NCBI GenBank assembly: GCA_965601975.1 | Contig: OZ271856.1 | Span: forward strand, 558,001 to 622,000 | Length of the DNA: 64,000 nt | Direction: 5' to 3' | Origin: JANQIO01 sp965601975 | GTDB taxonomy: Bacteria; Pseudomonadota; Gammaproteobacteria; Pseudomonadales; Halieaceae | In this document: piece after piece, positions 7,868-14,974 of the stretch | Position numbering within the stretch: position 1 is the first letter of the stretch | How the letters are laid out: each line of letters begins with the position of its first letter | Translations under genes and position numbers: made by a program | Notes under the pieces: model-generated | The model's database searches: none | Told to the model about the DNA's origin: nothing | The model's input: the letters and a program-made list of their open reading frames with translations, nothing else

Positions 7868-9537
7868 AAAGCGGCGAACCAGAGGTCCAGCCGGCGGATG
7901 ACTTCCGCGAGAATATCCCCTTCCAGGTTGGCATTGGCCGAGGCGTAGACCTCTTCCTCGGTGAGTACGGTGGGATCGGGGTCGACTTTGACGCTGTCGT
8001 CGGCATTGCTGACATCCAGCACCACCGCCTTGAAGGCCCCGTCGCCGTTCACCCAGGGTTCCCAGGTGGGCAGGCTGTTGCCGTTGGGGTCGCTTGACCA
8101 GGCGAAACTCGACCAGTAGTTGACCATGATATCCGCCATGGTCATGCGGCTGGCCTCGTTGTTGTTGGTGTAAAAGAACGGGCCGAAGTCGGGGAAGATA
8201 AAGACATCCTCGTTCCCCATCATGAATGAGATTTCCGCGCTGTGAAAAGCGCCACCGGTCTCGCCGAAGTTGCCAGGAAGGGGGCTGTCGCCGTTCTCAT
8301 CTGGTGAACCCCAGGCAAACCGGTAGACATAGATGTCGGGCTGGATCTCGACATTGCGCAGGGTCGTGGCCAGGTCATCGGCGCCGGTGACCCGCCAGGC
8401 GTCACTGAGGTAGCGGCCTACGGCCTCCTGCAGTTCGGGCGGTCCGTCCGGGTACTCGTTGAAGCCCAGGGGATTGGTGTAGAGCTTGTACTCGTCGCGG
8501 TTGGTGCCCAGCAGCAGCGGGACGTAGTTGCCGAAGGTGCCGGTGGACAGGAGGTCGAAGCCACCCTCGGGGATGAGCTCGCCGTCACCGATGATCTGGC
8601 TGGTGTTGGCGAGGGTGAGGATGGTTTCCGCGTCGAAGCCGCGCAGGAAGGCGGCAATCTCCTCGTCAGTCTGCGGTTCCTCCGGAACACCGGAGAAGGC
8701 GACGAGGTCGTCCAGCAGTGCGTCGGACTGTGCCAATGCCACGTCCCGGTCGGTGACGCGCCCGCCCAGGCTCTGGATGATGCCTTTCTGGAAGAGGCGC
8801 GATGTTCTGTAGCTGATCACCAGTGAGAGCACGTTGGCGGCACCGGCGGATTCCCCGGCGATGGTGACATTGCGGGCGTCGCCGCCAAACGCGTCGGCAT
8901 TGTCCTGCACCCACTCCAATGCCGCGATCAGGTCCGCCGTGCCATAGTTGCCGGAGCTGTCCAGGGTGCTGTCGGTCGCGAACGCCGGATGCAGCAGCCA
9001 GCCCAGGGCGCCCAGCCGGTACTGCACCGTGACGACGACCATGTTGCCGCGCTCCGCCAGGCGTGCGCCGTCGTAGGCCGGGGTCTCCTGGCCTGTGTCG
9101 CCGTTGTTGTTTCCACCGCCGTGAATCCAGACGAAGATCGGCAGGTCGCGCTCCTGTGTCTGCGGCCTGAAGACATTCAGATACAGGCAATCTTCACTGC
9201 CGGCGAACTCGTTGCTGAAGTACAGGAACTGGGGGCAGAAGTTCGGCAGCTCCTGCGCCAAGCGGGTTTCTGTCCAGGGCTCCACGGGCTTGGGTCCTTT
9301 CCAGCGCAGCTCGTCTACCGGGGGAGCTGCGAAGGGGACGCCCAGGTAGGTCCAGGCCGCCGCCCGTTCGCTGTCGATGCCCTGGATGGGGCCGCTGTCG
9401 GTTGTCACCGAGAGACCAAGCGGTTCCGGTTCGGGCTCCGGGGGTAGCGGGGGTAGGTTGAAGCTGCAGCAACTGCCGCCGAAGGGGTCGCAGCCAGTGA
9501 GTAATGCCACCAGTGCGAGGGGGAGCAAGCGAATCAT
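7864..9537 (-). CDS. Type B carboxylesterase / para-nitrobenzyl-esterase-like lipoprotein
   Basis: 557 residues. The N-terminus MIRLLPLALVALLTGC is a lipoprotein signal with lipobox LTGC, then a short Pro/Glu linker (PPLPPEPEPEP). Catalytic elements follow: oxyanion-hole VWIHGGGNNNG, nucleophile GESAGAANV (GxSxG), SEDCLYLNVFRP and GTNRDEYKLY. A FHSAEISFMMGN region supplies the likely catalytic histidine (type B GAFHSAE motif). The family hydrolyses carboxylic esters, and the lipid anchor suggests a surface or periplasmic enzyme acting on external esters. The gap upstream is rich in structure (G-tract and hairpins), so its promoter is hard to assign. Confidence 0.9.
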   Translation of the reverse strand: MIRLLPLALVALLTGCDPFGGSCCSFNLPPLPPEPEPEPLGLSVTTDSGPIQGIDSERAAAWTYLGVPFAAPPVDELRWKGPKPVEPWTETRLAQELPNFCPQFLYFSNEFAGSEDCLYLNVFRPQTQERDLPIFVWIHGGGNNNGDTGQETPAYDGARLAERGNMVVVTVQYRLGALGWLLHPAFATDSTLDSSGNYGTADLIAALEWVQDNADAFGGDARNVTIAGESAGAANVLSLVISYRTSRLFQKGIIQSLGGRVTDRDVALAQSDALLDDLVAFSGVPEEPQTDEEIAAFLRGFDAETILTLANTSQIIGDGELIPEGGFDLLSTGTFGNYVPLLLGTNRDEYKLYTNPLGFNEYPDGPPELQEAVGRYLSDAWRVTGADDLATTLRNVEIQPDIYVYRFAWGSPDENGDSPLPGNFGETGGAFHSAEISFMMGNEDVFIFPDFGPFFYTNNNEASRMTMADIMVNYWSSFAWSSDPNGNSLPTWEPWVNGDGAFKAVVLDVSNADDSVKVDPDPTVLTEEEVYASANANLEGDILAEVIRRLDLWFAAF

Positions 9538-9592
9538 GTGGAACCTCCATGTAATCCGTCCCTGGACTGAGGTTTAGTTTGGCAAAAAATTT

Positions 9593-9628
9593 GGGGTTGT
9601 GGGGGGATTTGTTGGGGGTGTGTTGGGG
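9593..9628 (+). other. Potential G-quadruplex (four runs of at least four G)
   Basis: Four G runs (9593-9596, 9601-9606, 9614-9618, 9625-9628) are separated by loops of 4, 7 and 6 nt, matching the classical G-quadruplex pattern with unusually long tracts. It lies 55 bp upstream of the carboxylesterase start, with the G-rich strand serving as template for that gene. Folding is inferred from sequence only. Confidence 0.55.
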
Positions 9629-9687
9629 TGGTGTGGCGGCACCCTTCCGGGCGGCATGATTCGCACGGAAGGTACTTCACTGGGATA

Positions 9688-9832
9688 AGTCGCCCTTTGG
9701 GCGACTGGAATTGTGTCAGACTGGACGGGGTCCAGTCTGACGACCTCGCTGCGCTCGTGGCATCCCTCCCGGCCATCCATGGCCTCCGGGATGCACCCAC
9801 ATCCTGTGGGCGACCCGCGCCCTTCCGGGCGC
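9688..9832. repeat. String of five adjacent hairpins downstream of the tmRNA gene
   Basis: Non-coding stretch. Consecutive perfect stems occur at 9688-9706 (8 bp, TTT loop), 9715-9741 (12 bp, GGG loop), 9760-9794 (7-bp outer stem around a 6-bp inner stem), 9796-9810 (6 bp) and 9817-9832 (6 bp, TTCC loop). The tmRNA terminator follows at 9858-9898. None overlaps a plausible gene. It resembles a composite palindromic repeat element; no transposase or terminal duplication is visible. Confidence 0.6.
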
Positions 9833-9857
9833 CGGCACAATTCCGGCGGGCCTCCCA

Positions 9858-9898
9858 TAAACGAAAAGGGCCACCCTTTGGGTGGCCCTTTTCGTTTA
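9858..9898 (-). terminator. Intrinsic terminator of ssrA
   Basis: A 19-bp perfect stem (9858-9876 with 9880-9898, loop TTT). On the minus strand it reads AAACGAAAAGGGCCACCC, loop, GGTGGCCCTTTTCGTTTA and begins 3 nt after the tmRNA CCA end. The CCCTTTTCGTTT side gives a T-rich tail on either strand, so it may work bidirectionally. Confidence 0.8.
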
Positions 9899-9900
9899 TA

Positions 9901-10257
9901 TGGTGGAGGCGGCCGGAATTGAACCGGCGTCCGCCAGTACTCTGCCTTCAGCTCTACATGCTTAGATTCCGTCTACTAATTTAGCCGCACACAGCCCGAC
10001 GGGCAGGACGTGATTGGCGATTCCGGTAAGAATCTAACAGCGCAGCCCCGGACAAGCGTTGCTGCGATCCAGTTCTATATGACAGTCAGTAGCGCGGTAC
10101 TGGCACCTTGCTAAGGACTGCTAGCGGGGTTTATGCCGCCAGAGCGTAGTTGTCGTCGTTGGCAACTATCAAGTTACAGCTTTGGATTAACGTGATTCGC
10201 TGTCATCACGGCATGCACATCAGGTTTCGTAACCGTCGTCGAATCCAAATCGCCCCC
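9901..10257 (-). ncRNA. ssrA: Transfer-messenger RNA (tmRNA), SsrA
   Basis: The 5' end GGGGGCG pairs with the 3' end CGCCTCC, followed by A and an encoded CCA (plus-strand TGG at 9901), giving the tRNA-like acceptor stem. The 3' part GGTTCAATTCCGGCC is the T-arm and the 5' part carries GATTTGGATTCGACG, the conserved tmRNA start. The tag frame lies at 10163-10134 and encodes ANDDNYALAA followed by TAA (10133-10131), an SsrA degradation tag ending in the usual ALAA. The length (357 nt) is normal. It rescues stalled ribosomes together with SmpB, encoded at 17492-17974. The 3' region looks like a tRNA but is not an independent tRNA gene. Confidence 0.97.
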
Positions 10258-10269
10258 ATGGGGAGCGGG

Positions 10270-10275
10270 ATTATA
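10270..10275 (-). promoter_or_regulatory. -10 element of ssrA promoter
   Basis: TATAAT on the minus strand ends 12 bp before the mature tmRNA 5' end at 10257. That leaves room for a short leader removed by RNase P. No good -35 hexamer is present 16-18 bp upstream. Confidence 0.6.
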
Positions 10276-10423
10276 ACGCATTTGCAGTGTTTCGCGGCGC
10301 TATGTCCCGTTTGCTTGATATGGGGCTATTGCCCGCGAATTCAAGCCGGTGGGCCACTGGTCTCGCCGTTGACCCCGCCGTATGCTGTGCCGACGCGATT
10401 TTTGCCAGCAGCGAGAGGTTGTC

Positions 10424-11428
10424 ATGCAGCGCAGAGTCGGGAGCTATGTCCTGCCTGCTCATCTCCATACCCAGCGGGGAACGCCCCGCCATGTGGGCTT
10501 TGAGATCGAGTTTGCCGGTCTGGAATTTCGCGGAGCCGTGGGCGTCCTCTCCAGTGTGTTCGGCATCCAGGCGGAAACTCACACCCAGGCCGAGGCAACC
10601 CTGCGGCATCCCCGCTGGGGCAAATTTACCGTTGAAGTGGACAGCGAACTGACCAAGCAGCTGGCCAAGGCCCGGGCGGGATTTCGCAAGGCCGATGCCG
10701 CTGACGACCCGCTGGCGGAATGGCTGGTCAGCCTGACCACGGAGCTGGTGCCGGTGGAAGTCGTCTGTCCGCCGATTGCCATCGGCGAGCTGCCGGGCCT
10801 GGATGCCCTGGTACACGGCCTTCGGGAAGCGGGCGCCGAGGGGACTGCCGAGTCGGTGGTCTATGCCTTTGGGGTGCACATCAATACTGAACTGCCGTCG
10901 ATGGAGCCCTGGACGATCGCCCGCTACCTGAAAGCCTACGTCATCGCCCAGGACTGGCTGGTGCGTCGCCACCGGGTGGACCTGACCCGTCGCTTTACCC
11001 CCTATATCGACCTCTACCCCGCGGGCTACCGCAAGCGCGTGCTCGGCTACGACGACAGCGTGTCGCTGGACACGTTGCTGGCTGACTACCTCGAGTACAA
11101 CGCCACACGCAATCGCTCGCTGGACTTGCTACCGCTGTTTAAACACCTGGCCGAAGAGGAGGTCGTTGCGGCGGTCCCGGACACCCGGGTCAACGCGCGG
11201 CCGACATTTCACTACCGGCTACCCAACTGCGAAATCGAGCGCGGCGACTGGAAACTGTCCGAGAGCTGGAATCTCTGGTGTGTGATCGAGGCCCTGGCTG
11301 ACGACGCGGATCAGCTGGAAGAGTTCTGCTACCAGTGCCGCCGATTCGATTCTCACCTGATCAACCTGACGCGGGCGCCATGGCACAAGTCCCTGGACAG
11401 CATTCTTCACGACCTGTTATCGGCGTAA
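10424..11428 (+). CDS. Amidoligase-family protein (Amidoligase_2-like)
   Basis: 334 residues. RHVGFEIEFAGLEF near the N-terminus is the acidic strand motif that binds metal and ATP in the glutamine-synthetase/GCS-fold amidoligases. FGVHINTELP in the middle matches their conserved FGxH segment, and YNATRNRSLDLLPLF and SWNLWC complete the pattern. Such enzymes form amide bonds between a carboxylate and an amine using ATP. The ATG at 10424 follows a GAGAGG site. It overlaps the next gene, a class I glutamine amidotransferase, by 49 bp. This partnership has been predicted to make or trim gamma-glutamyl or peptide-like amides; the true substrate is unknown. Confidence 0.85.
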   Translation: MQRRVGSYVLPAHLHTQRGTPRHVGFEIEFAGLEFRGAVGVLSSVFGIQAETHTQAEATLRHPRWGKFTVEVDSELTKQLAKARAGFRKADAADDPLAEWLVSLTTELVPVEVVCPPIAIGELPGLDALVHGLREAGAEGTAESVVYAFGVHINTELPSMEPWTIARYLKAYVIAQDWLVRRHRVDLTRRFTPYIDLYPAGYRKRVLGYDDSVSLDTLLADYLEYNATRNRSLDLLPLFKHLAEEEVVAAVPDTRVNARPTFHYRLPNCEIERGDWKLSESWNLWCVIEALADDADQLEEFCYQCRRFDSHLINLTRAPWHKSLDSILHDLLSA

Positions 11429-12081
11429 CCGGCACCGCCAGGCGCTTGTCGCCGGCCTGGCAGGCGATACGCCTGGCAGTGTGGATAGCTGGCGGCTGGC
11501 CCGTGCGCATCAACGTCAACCGGCGCCACCCGGTCGAGCATCTCGACGGGGTGATCGTCTCCGGCGGTGACGATATCCACCCCGGGCTCTATGGCTCCGA
11601 GCACCTCGCGGACGAGGAGTACGACCATGACCGGGACGCGCTGGAACAGTCCTATATCCGCTATTCCCTGGATGAAGAGCTGCCGCTTATGGGGATCTGC
11701 CGCGGCTACCAGCTCATCAACGTGATGATGGGCGGCAGCCTGCACGTGGACATCCGCAAGATGCGCTCGAAGACGTCCAACTTCGGCACCATCTTTCCGC
11801 GCAAGGCGGTGATTCTGGAAAGCGACTCATTCATCGCCAGGCTCACCGGGCGCCGGCGCCTGTGGGTCAACAGCCTGCACTACCAGGCGGTGGACCGGGT
11901 CGGCCAGGAACTGCGGGTGACCGGGCGCGACCTGGATGATTTCATCCAGGTGCTGGAGCACGACAACGGCGCGCCGATCCTCGGCGTGCAGTGGCACCCG
12001 GAATATATGTGCTATCTGCCCAGCCATATGAAGCTGTTCCGGTGGCTGGTCGGGCGGGCGGCCGAACGGCAGGCCCAGTGA
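11380..12081 (+). CDS. Class I glutamine amidotransferase / peptidase C26-like protein
   Basis: 233 residues from the ATG at 11380, inside the end of the amidoligase gene. The mature homology begins RPVIGVTGTARRLSPAW. Catalytic elements are GICRGYQLINVMMGG (nucleophile Cys) and GVQWHPEY (His, with a Glu two residues on). VIVSGGDDIHPGLYG is typical of gamma-glutamyl-GABA hydrolase/PuuD-like C26 peptidases. A hydrolase of gamma-glutamyl amides is therefore more likely than an ammonia-channelling domain. Tight overlap with the amidoligase suggests synthesis and trimming of the same amide. It couples to the next gene through GTGA. Confidence 0.88.
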   Translation: MAQVPGQHSSRPVIGVTGTARRLSPAWQAIRLAVWIAGGWPVRINVNRRHPVEHLDGVIVSGGDDIHPGLYGSEHLADEEYDHDRDALEQSYIRYSLDEELPLMGICRGYQLINVMMGGSLHVDIRKMRSKTSNFGTIFPRKAVILESDSFIARLTGRRRLWVNSLHYQAVDRVGQELRVTGRDLDDFIQVLEHDNGAPILGVQWHPEYMCYLPSHMKLFRWLVGRAAERQAQ

Positions 12082-12509
12082 GCGCCTACGCCATTCTGTT
12101 CTGGACCGCTTTCGGGGCGGCCACCATCCTGCCCTTCTATTCCGAGGTGGTGCTGGTGGGCATGCTGGGTGCCGGCTATGACCCGGGGCTGCTGTGGCTG
12201 TCCGCGACCATCGGCAACACCCTGGGCGCAGTGGTCAACTGGGCCATCGGCTGGCAGTTTGACTACCTGTTGGGCCGCCGCTGGATGCCGGTGACCGAAG
12301 CCCAACTCGAGCGCGGCCGGCAGTGGTTCGGTAAGTACGGCTACTGGAGCCTGCTCCTGGCCTGGCTGCCGGTGGGCGGCGATGCGCTGACCTTTGTCGG
12401 CGGCATCATGCGGGTGCGACTGGGTGTGTTCCTGCTGTTGGTGGGGTTTGGCAAGGGGGCGCGCTACGCCGCGATCATCCTTGCCTACGATTACCTGCCC
12501 GGTACCTGA
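12078..12509 (+). CDS. Small SNARE-associated/DedA-like membrane protein (YqaA type)
   Basis: 143 residues. The GTG at 12078 overlaps the preceding stop by 3 bases. About four hydrophobic segments are visible: AYAILFWTAFGAATILPF, LWLSATIGNTLGAVVNWAIG, WSLLLAWLPVGGDALTFVGG and LGVFLLLVGFGKGARYA. The combination IGNTLGxxxNWxIG and LPVGGDxLTFVGG is that of the YqaA family within the DedA/VTT superfamily, thought to move lipids or act as transporters. As the third gene of the amidoligase operon it may handle a membrane-associated product, but this is a guess. Confidence 0.85.
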   Translation: MSAYAILFWTAFGAATILPFYSEVVLVGMLGAGYDPGLLWLSATIGNTLGAVVNWAIGWQFDYLLGRRWMPVTEAQLERGRQWFGKYGYWSLLLAWLPVGGDALTFVGGIMRVRLGVFLLLVGFGKGARYAAIILAYDYLPGT

Positions 12510-12560
12510 CGAGCTTTGGTTCAGCTTGTTGGGGTCCGGACGGCCTTGCCTCCCGTATGA

Positions 12561-14096
12561 ATGGCCATGACTGATACTCGACTCATACTGGTCCTGGGCG
12601 ACCAGCTGTCCCTTGATAACCCCGCCATCGAGGCCGCACGCCCCGGCACGGACGTCATCCTCATGGCGGAGGTGGCGGAAGAGGCCGCCTACGTGCGGCA
12701 CAATCGCCACAAGATCGCGCTGATCTTCGCCGCCATGCGCCACTTCCGCGACACGCTGCGCGAGCGCGGCCACCGTGTTCACTACTACCCGTACGAGCAG
12801 GGTGTGGAATCCCTGGAAAACGCCGTCGAGGCCGAGCTGGCCCGGGCAAATTTCTCGAGCCTGCAGATCTGCGAGCCCGGTGAGCAGCGCTTGCTGGACG
12901 TCTTCCGCAGCTGGTCAGACGCCTACGGCGTCGACGTCGAGTTGCTGACCGACACCCGCTTCCTGTGCACCGTCGACGAGTTCAATGCCTGGGCCGACAG
13001 CCAGAAGGGCCTGCGCATGGAGTACTTCTATCGCAACATGCGCAAGCGCTACGGCCTGCTGCTGGAAGTGGACGGCAAGCCCTGCGGCGGCAAGTGGAAT
13101 TACGACCAGGACAACCGCAAGGGCTGGCGCAACCAGGCGGACATCCCCGAGCGCCCGACCATCACACGGGATGCGATTACCGGGGAGGTCATCGCACTGG
13201 TCGAGTCGGCGTTTCCGGACAATCCCGGGGATCTCTCCACGTTCAATTTCGCCGTGACAGCGGAAGACGCCCAGGCGCAGCTCGACTGGTTCTGCGAGTA
13301 TGGCCTCGAGAACTTCGGCACCTACCAGGATGCGCTGGCGGAAGAGTCCCCCTGGCTGTTCCACAGCCTGGTATCCATGTACATCAACATCGGTTTGCTG
13401 AACCCGCTGGCCGTGTGCCAGCAGGTGGAGCGGGCGTGGCGGGCCGACAAGTGCGGCCTGTCCGCGGCCGAGGGTTTCATCCGCCAGGTGCTGGGGTGGC
13501 GCGAGTACATTCGCGGCGTGTACTGGCGTTTCATGCCGGACTACAAGGAGAAGAATCACTTCGACGCGCGCCGGCCGCTGCCCGACTGGTTCTGGACTGG
13601 CGACACGGACATGCGCTGCCTGTCACAGGCCCTGAAGCAGTCGCTGGACCTGGGCTACGGGCATCACATCCAGCGGCTGATGGTCATCGGCAATTTCGCC
13701 CTGTTGGCGGGGCTGGATGTTGAGGCGGTTTGCGACTGGTACCTGGCCGTCTACGTCGACGCCTTCGAGTGGGTGGAGCTGCCCAACACCCTGGGCATGG
13801 CCCTGCACGCGGACGGCGGCGTCATGGCGAGCAAGCCCTATGCCGCCAGCGGCAAGTACATCCAGAAGCAGGGCAATCACTGCGCCGAATGCCGCTACAG
13901 CCCGGCCCAGGCCACCGGCGAGGGCGCCTGCCCCTACAACTCGCTGTACTGGCACTTCATCGACCGGCACCTGGGCAAGCTCGAAGGCAACGGCCGCATG
14001 GGCCTGGTGCTCAACAACTGGAAGAAGCGCAGCGACGGCGACAAGACGGCAATTCTCAAATGGGCTGAGCATACCCTCGACGAGGTGCTGGCATGA
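12561..14096 (+). CDS. FeS-type bacterial cryptochrome/(6-4) photolyase-like protein
   Basis: 511 residues, the length of the PhrB/FeS-BCP family. LILVLGDQLSLDNPA at the N-terminus is the family signature of the Rossmann-like domain. The C-terminal FAD-binding region includes GFIRQVLGWREYIRGVYW and SKPYAASGKYIQ. Cysteines in AVCDWY, NHCAECRYSP and GACPYN sit where the [4Fe-4S] ligands lie in PhrB. Characterised members repair (6-4) photoproducts or act as blue-light receptors. Two candidate starts exist (12561 and 12567). The gene overlaps an SDR gene through ATGA and faces a CRY-DASH gene, forming a light-response cluster. Confidence 0.93.
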   Translation: MAMTDTRLILVLGDQLSLDNPAIEAARPGTDVILMAEVAEEAAYVRHNRHKIALIFAAMRHFRDTLRERGHRVHYYPYEQGVESLENAVEAELARANFSSLQICEPGEQRLLDVFRSWSDAYGVDVELLTDTRFLCTVDEFNAWADSQKGLRMEYFYRNMRKRYGLLLEVDGKPCGGKWNYDQDNRKGWRNQADIPERPTITRDAITGEVIALVESAFPDNPGDLSTFNFAVTAEDAQAQLDWFCEYGLENFGTYQDALAEESPWLFHSLVSMYINIGLLNPLAVCQQVERAWRADKCGLSAAEGFIRQVLGWREYIRGVYWRFMPDYKEKNHFDARRPLPDWFWTGDTDMRCLSQALKQSLDLGYGHHIQRLMVIGNFALLAGLDVEAVCDWYLAVYVDAFEWVELPNTLGMALHADGGVMASKPYAASGKYIQKQGNHCAECRYSPAQATGEGACPYNSLYWHFIDRHLGKLEGNGRMGLVLNNWKKRSDGDKTAILKWAEHTLDEVLA

Positions 14097-14836
14097 GTAC
14101 TGCGCTGGCGCAAACCGGCATCAATGCGGTGGTCGCCGGCAGCGGCGGTATTGGCGCGGCGGTGGCCGAGCTGCTGCTCGCCCATTACCCGGTGGAAAAG
14201 CTGTTCCTGTTGCAGCGCAGTGATCGCTATGAGGGCGATGACCCCCGTGTGATCACGCTGCCCGTGGACGCTGCCGATGCGGACAGCATCCGCGCCGCCG
14301 CGGAAGCGATCGCCGGCCGGTGCGACCGCCTGCACCTGTTATTCAATGCCGTCGGCATGTTGCACGGCGAGGGGTTCAGGCCGGAGAAGCGTCTCAAGGA
14401 TGTGACCCTTGAAGCGCTGACCCATCTCGCCATGGTGAACGCGTTCTTCCTGCCCCAGCTGGCGGCGGCACTGGCGCCGCTGCTGCGTCACCCGGAACCG
14501 TCAGTGCTGGCGTCGGTCTCGGCGCGGGTAGGCTCCATTGCCGACAACGAAATGGGGGGCTGGTACAGCTACCGGGCCAGCAAGGCGGCCCACAATATGC
14601 TGCTGAAAACCCTGGCCAGGGAGTGGCGTGTCAGCCACAAGCATTGCGCGGTGGTCGCGCTGCACCCGGGCACGGTCGAGACTGACCTGTCCATCCCCTA
14701 TACGCCCGCCAACTACCCGAAGCGCGTGCTGAGCCCGGCGGAAAGCGCCGAGGCCATGCTGACGGTCCTGGAATCCGTGGATGCGGGCAAGAGCGGATGC
14801 TTCTATGCCTGGGATGGGGCCGAAATCCCCTGGTGA
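14093..14836 (+). CDS. Short-chain dehydrogenase/reductase (CsgA/C-factor-like)
   Basis: 247 residues. AVVAGSGGIGAAVAELLLA is a slightly unusual glycine-rich NAD(P) site (GxxGGIG). LFNAVGML replaces the usual NNAG, and SARVGSIADNEMGGWYSYRASKAAHNM contains the catalytic Ser and YxxxK. The start overlaps the photolyase stop (ATGA), so translation is coupled. Similar SDRs often accompany FeS-type photolyases in marine gammaproteobacteria (general impression, not checked). Substrate unknown; redox or chromophore metabolism is possible. Confidence 0.88.
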   Translation: MSTALAQTGINAVVAGSGGIGAAVAELLLAHYPVEKLFLLQRSDRYEGDDPRVITLPVDAADADSIRAAAEAIAGRCDRLHLLFNAVGMLHGEGFRPEKRLKDVTLEALTHLAMVNAFFLPQLAAALAPLLRHPEPSVLASVSARVGSIADNEMGGWYSYRASKAAHNMLLKTLAREWRVSHKHCAVVALHPGTVETDLSIPYTPANYPKRVLSPAESAEAMLTVLESVDAGKSGCFYAWDGAEIPW

Positions 14837-14974
14837 TCAGCGCCGCTTGTTGCGGCGACAGCGCTCCGAGCAGTAGACCACCTCGTCCCAGTTCTTCTTC
14901 CATTTGGCGCGCCAGCTGAACGGCCGTTCGCACACCGGGCAGGTCTTCTGTGGCAGGTCGGCCTTGCGTCTCAT
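14837..14974 (-). CDS. DUF2256 zinc-ribbon-like small protein
   Basis: A 45-residue basic protein: an Arg/Lys-rich start, then CPVC and, after about 20 residues, YCSERCRRNKRR. The two Cys pairs suggest a zinc ribbon. The pattern TCPVCxRPFxWRxKW with CSxRC identifies DUF2256, a family commonly encoded beside CRY-DASH. Its ATG overlaps the stop of the CRY-DASH gene (ATGA), so it is translated from the same message. The role is unknown; it could bind RNA or DNA or assist chromophore loading. Confidence 0.85.
   Translation of the reverse strand: MRRKADLPQKTCPVCERPFSWRAKWKKNWDEVVYCSERCRRNKRR

Noticed and set aside
9901..9960. tRNA gene
   Set aside because: The T-arm and CCA belong to the 3' end of tmRNA; there is no anticodon loop.
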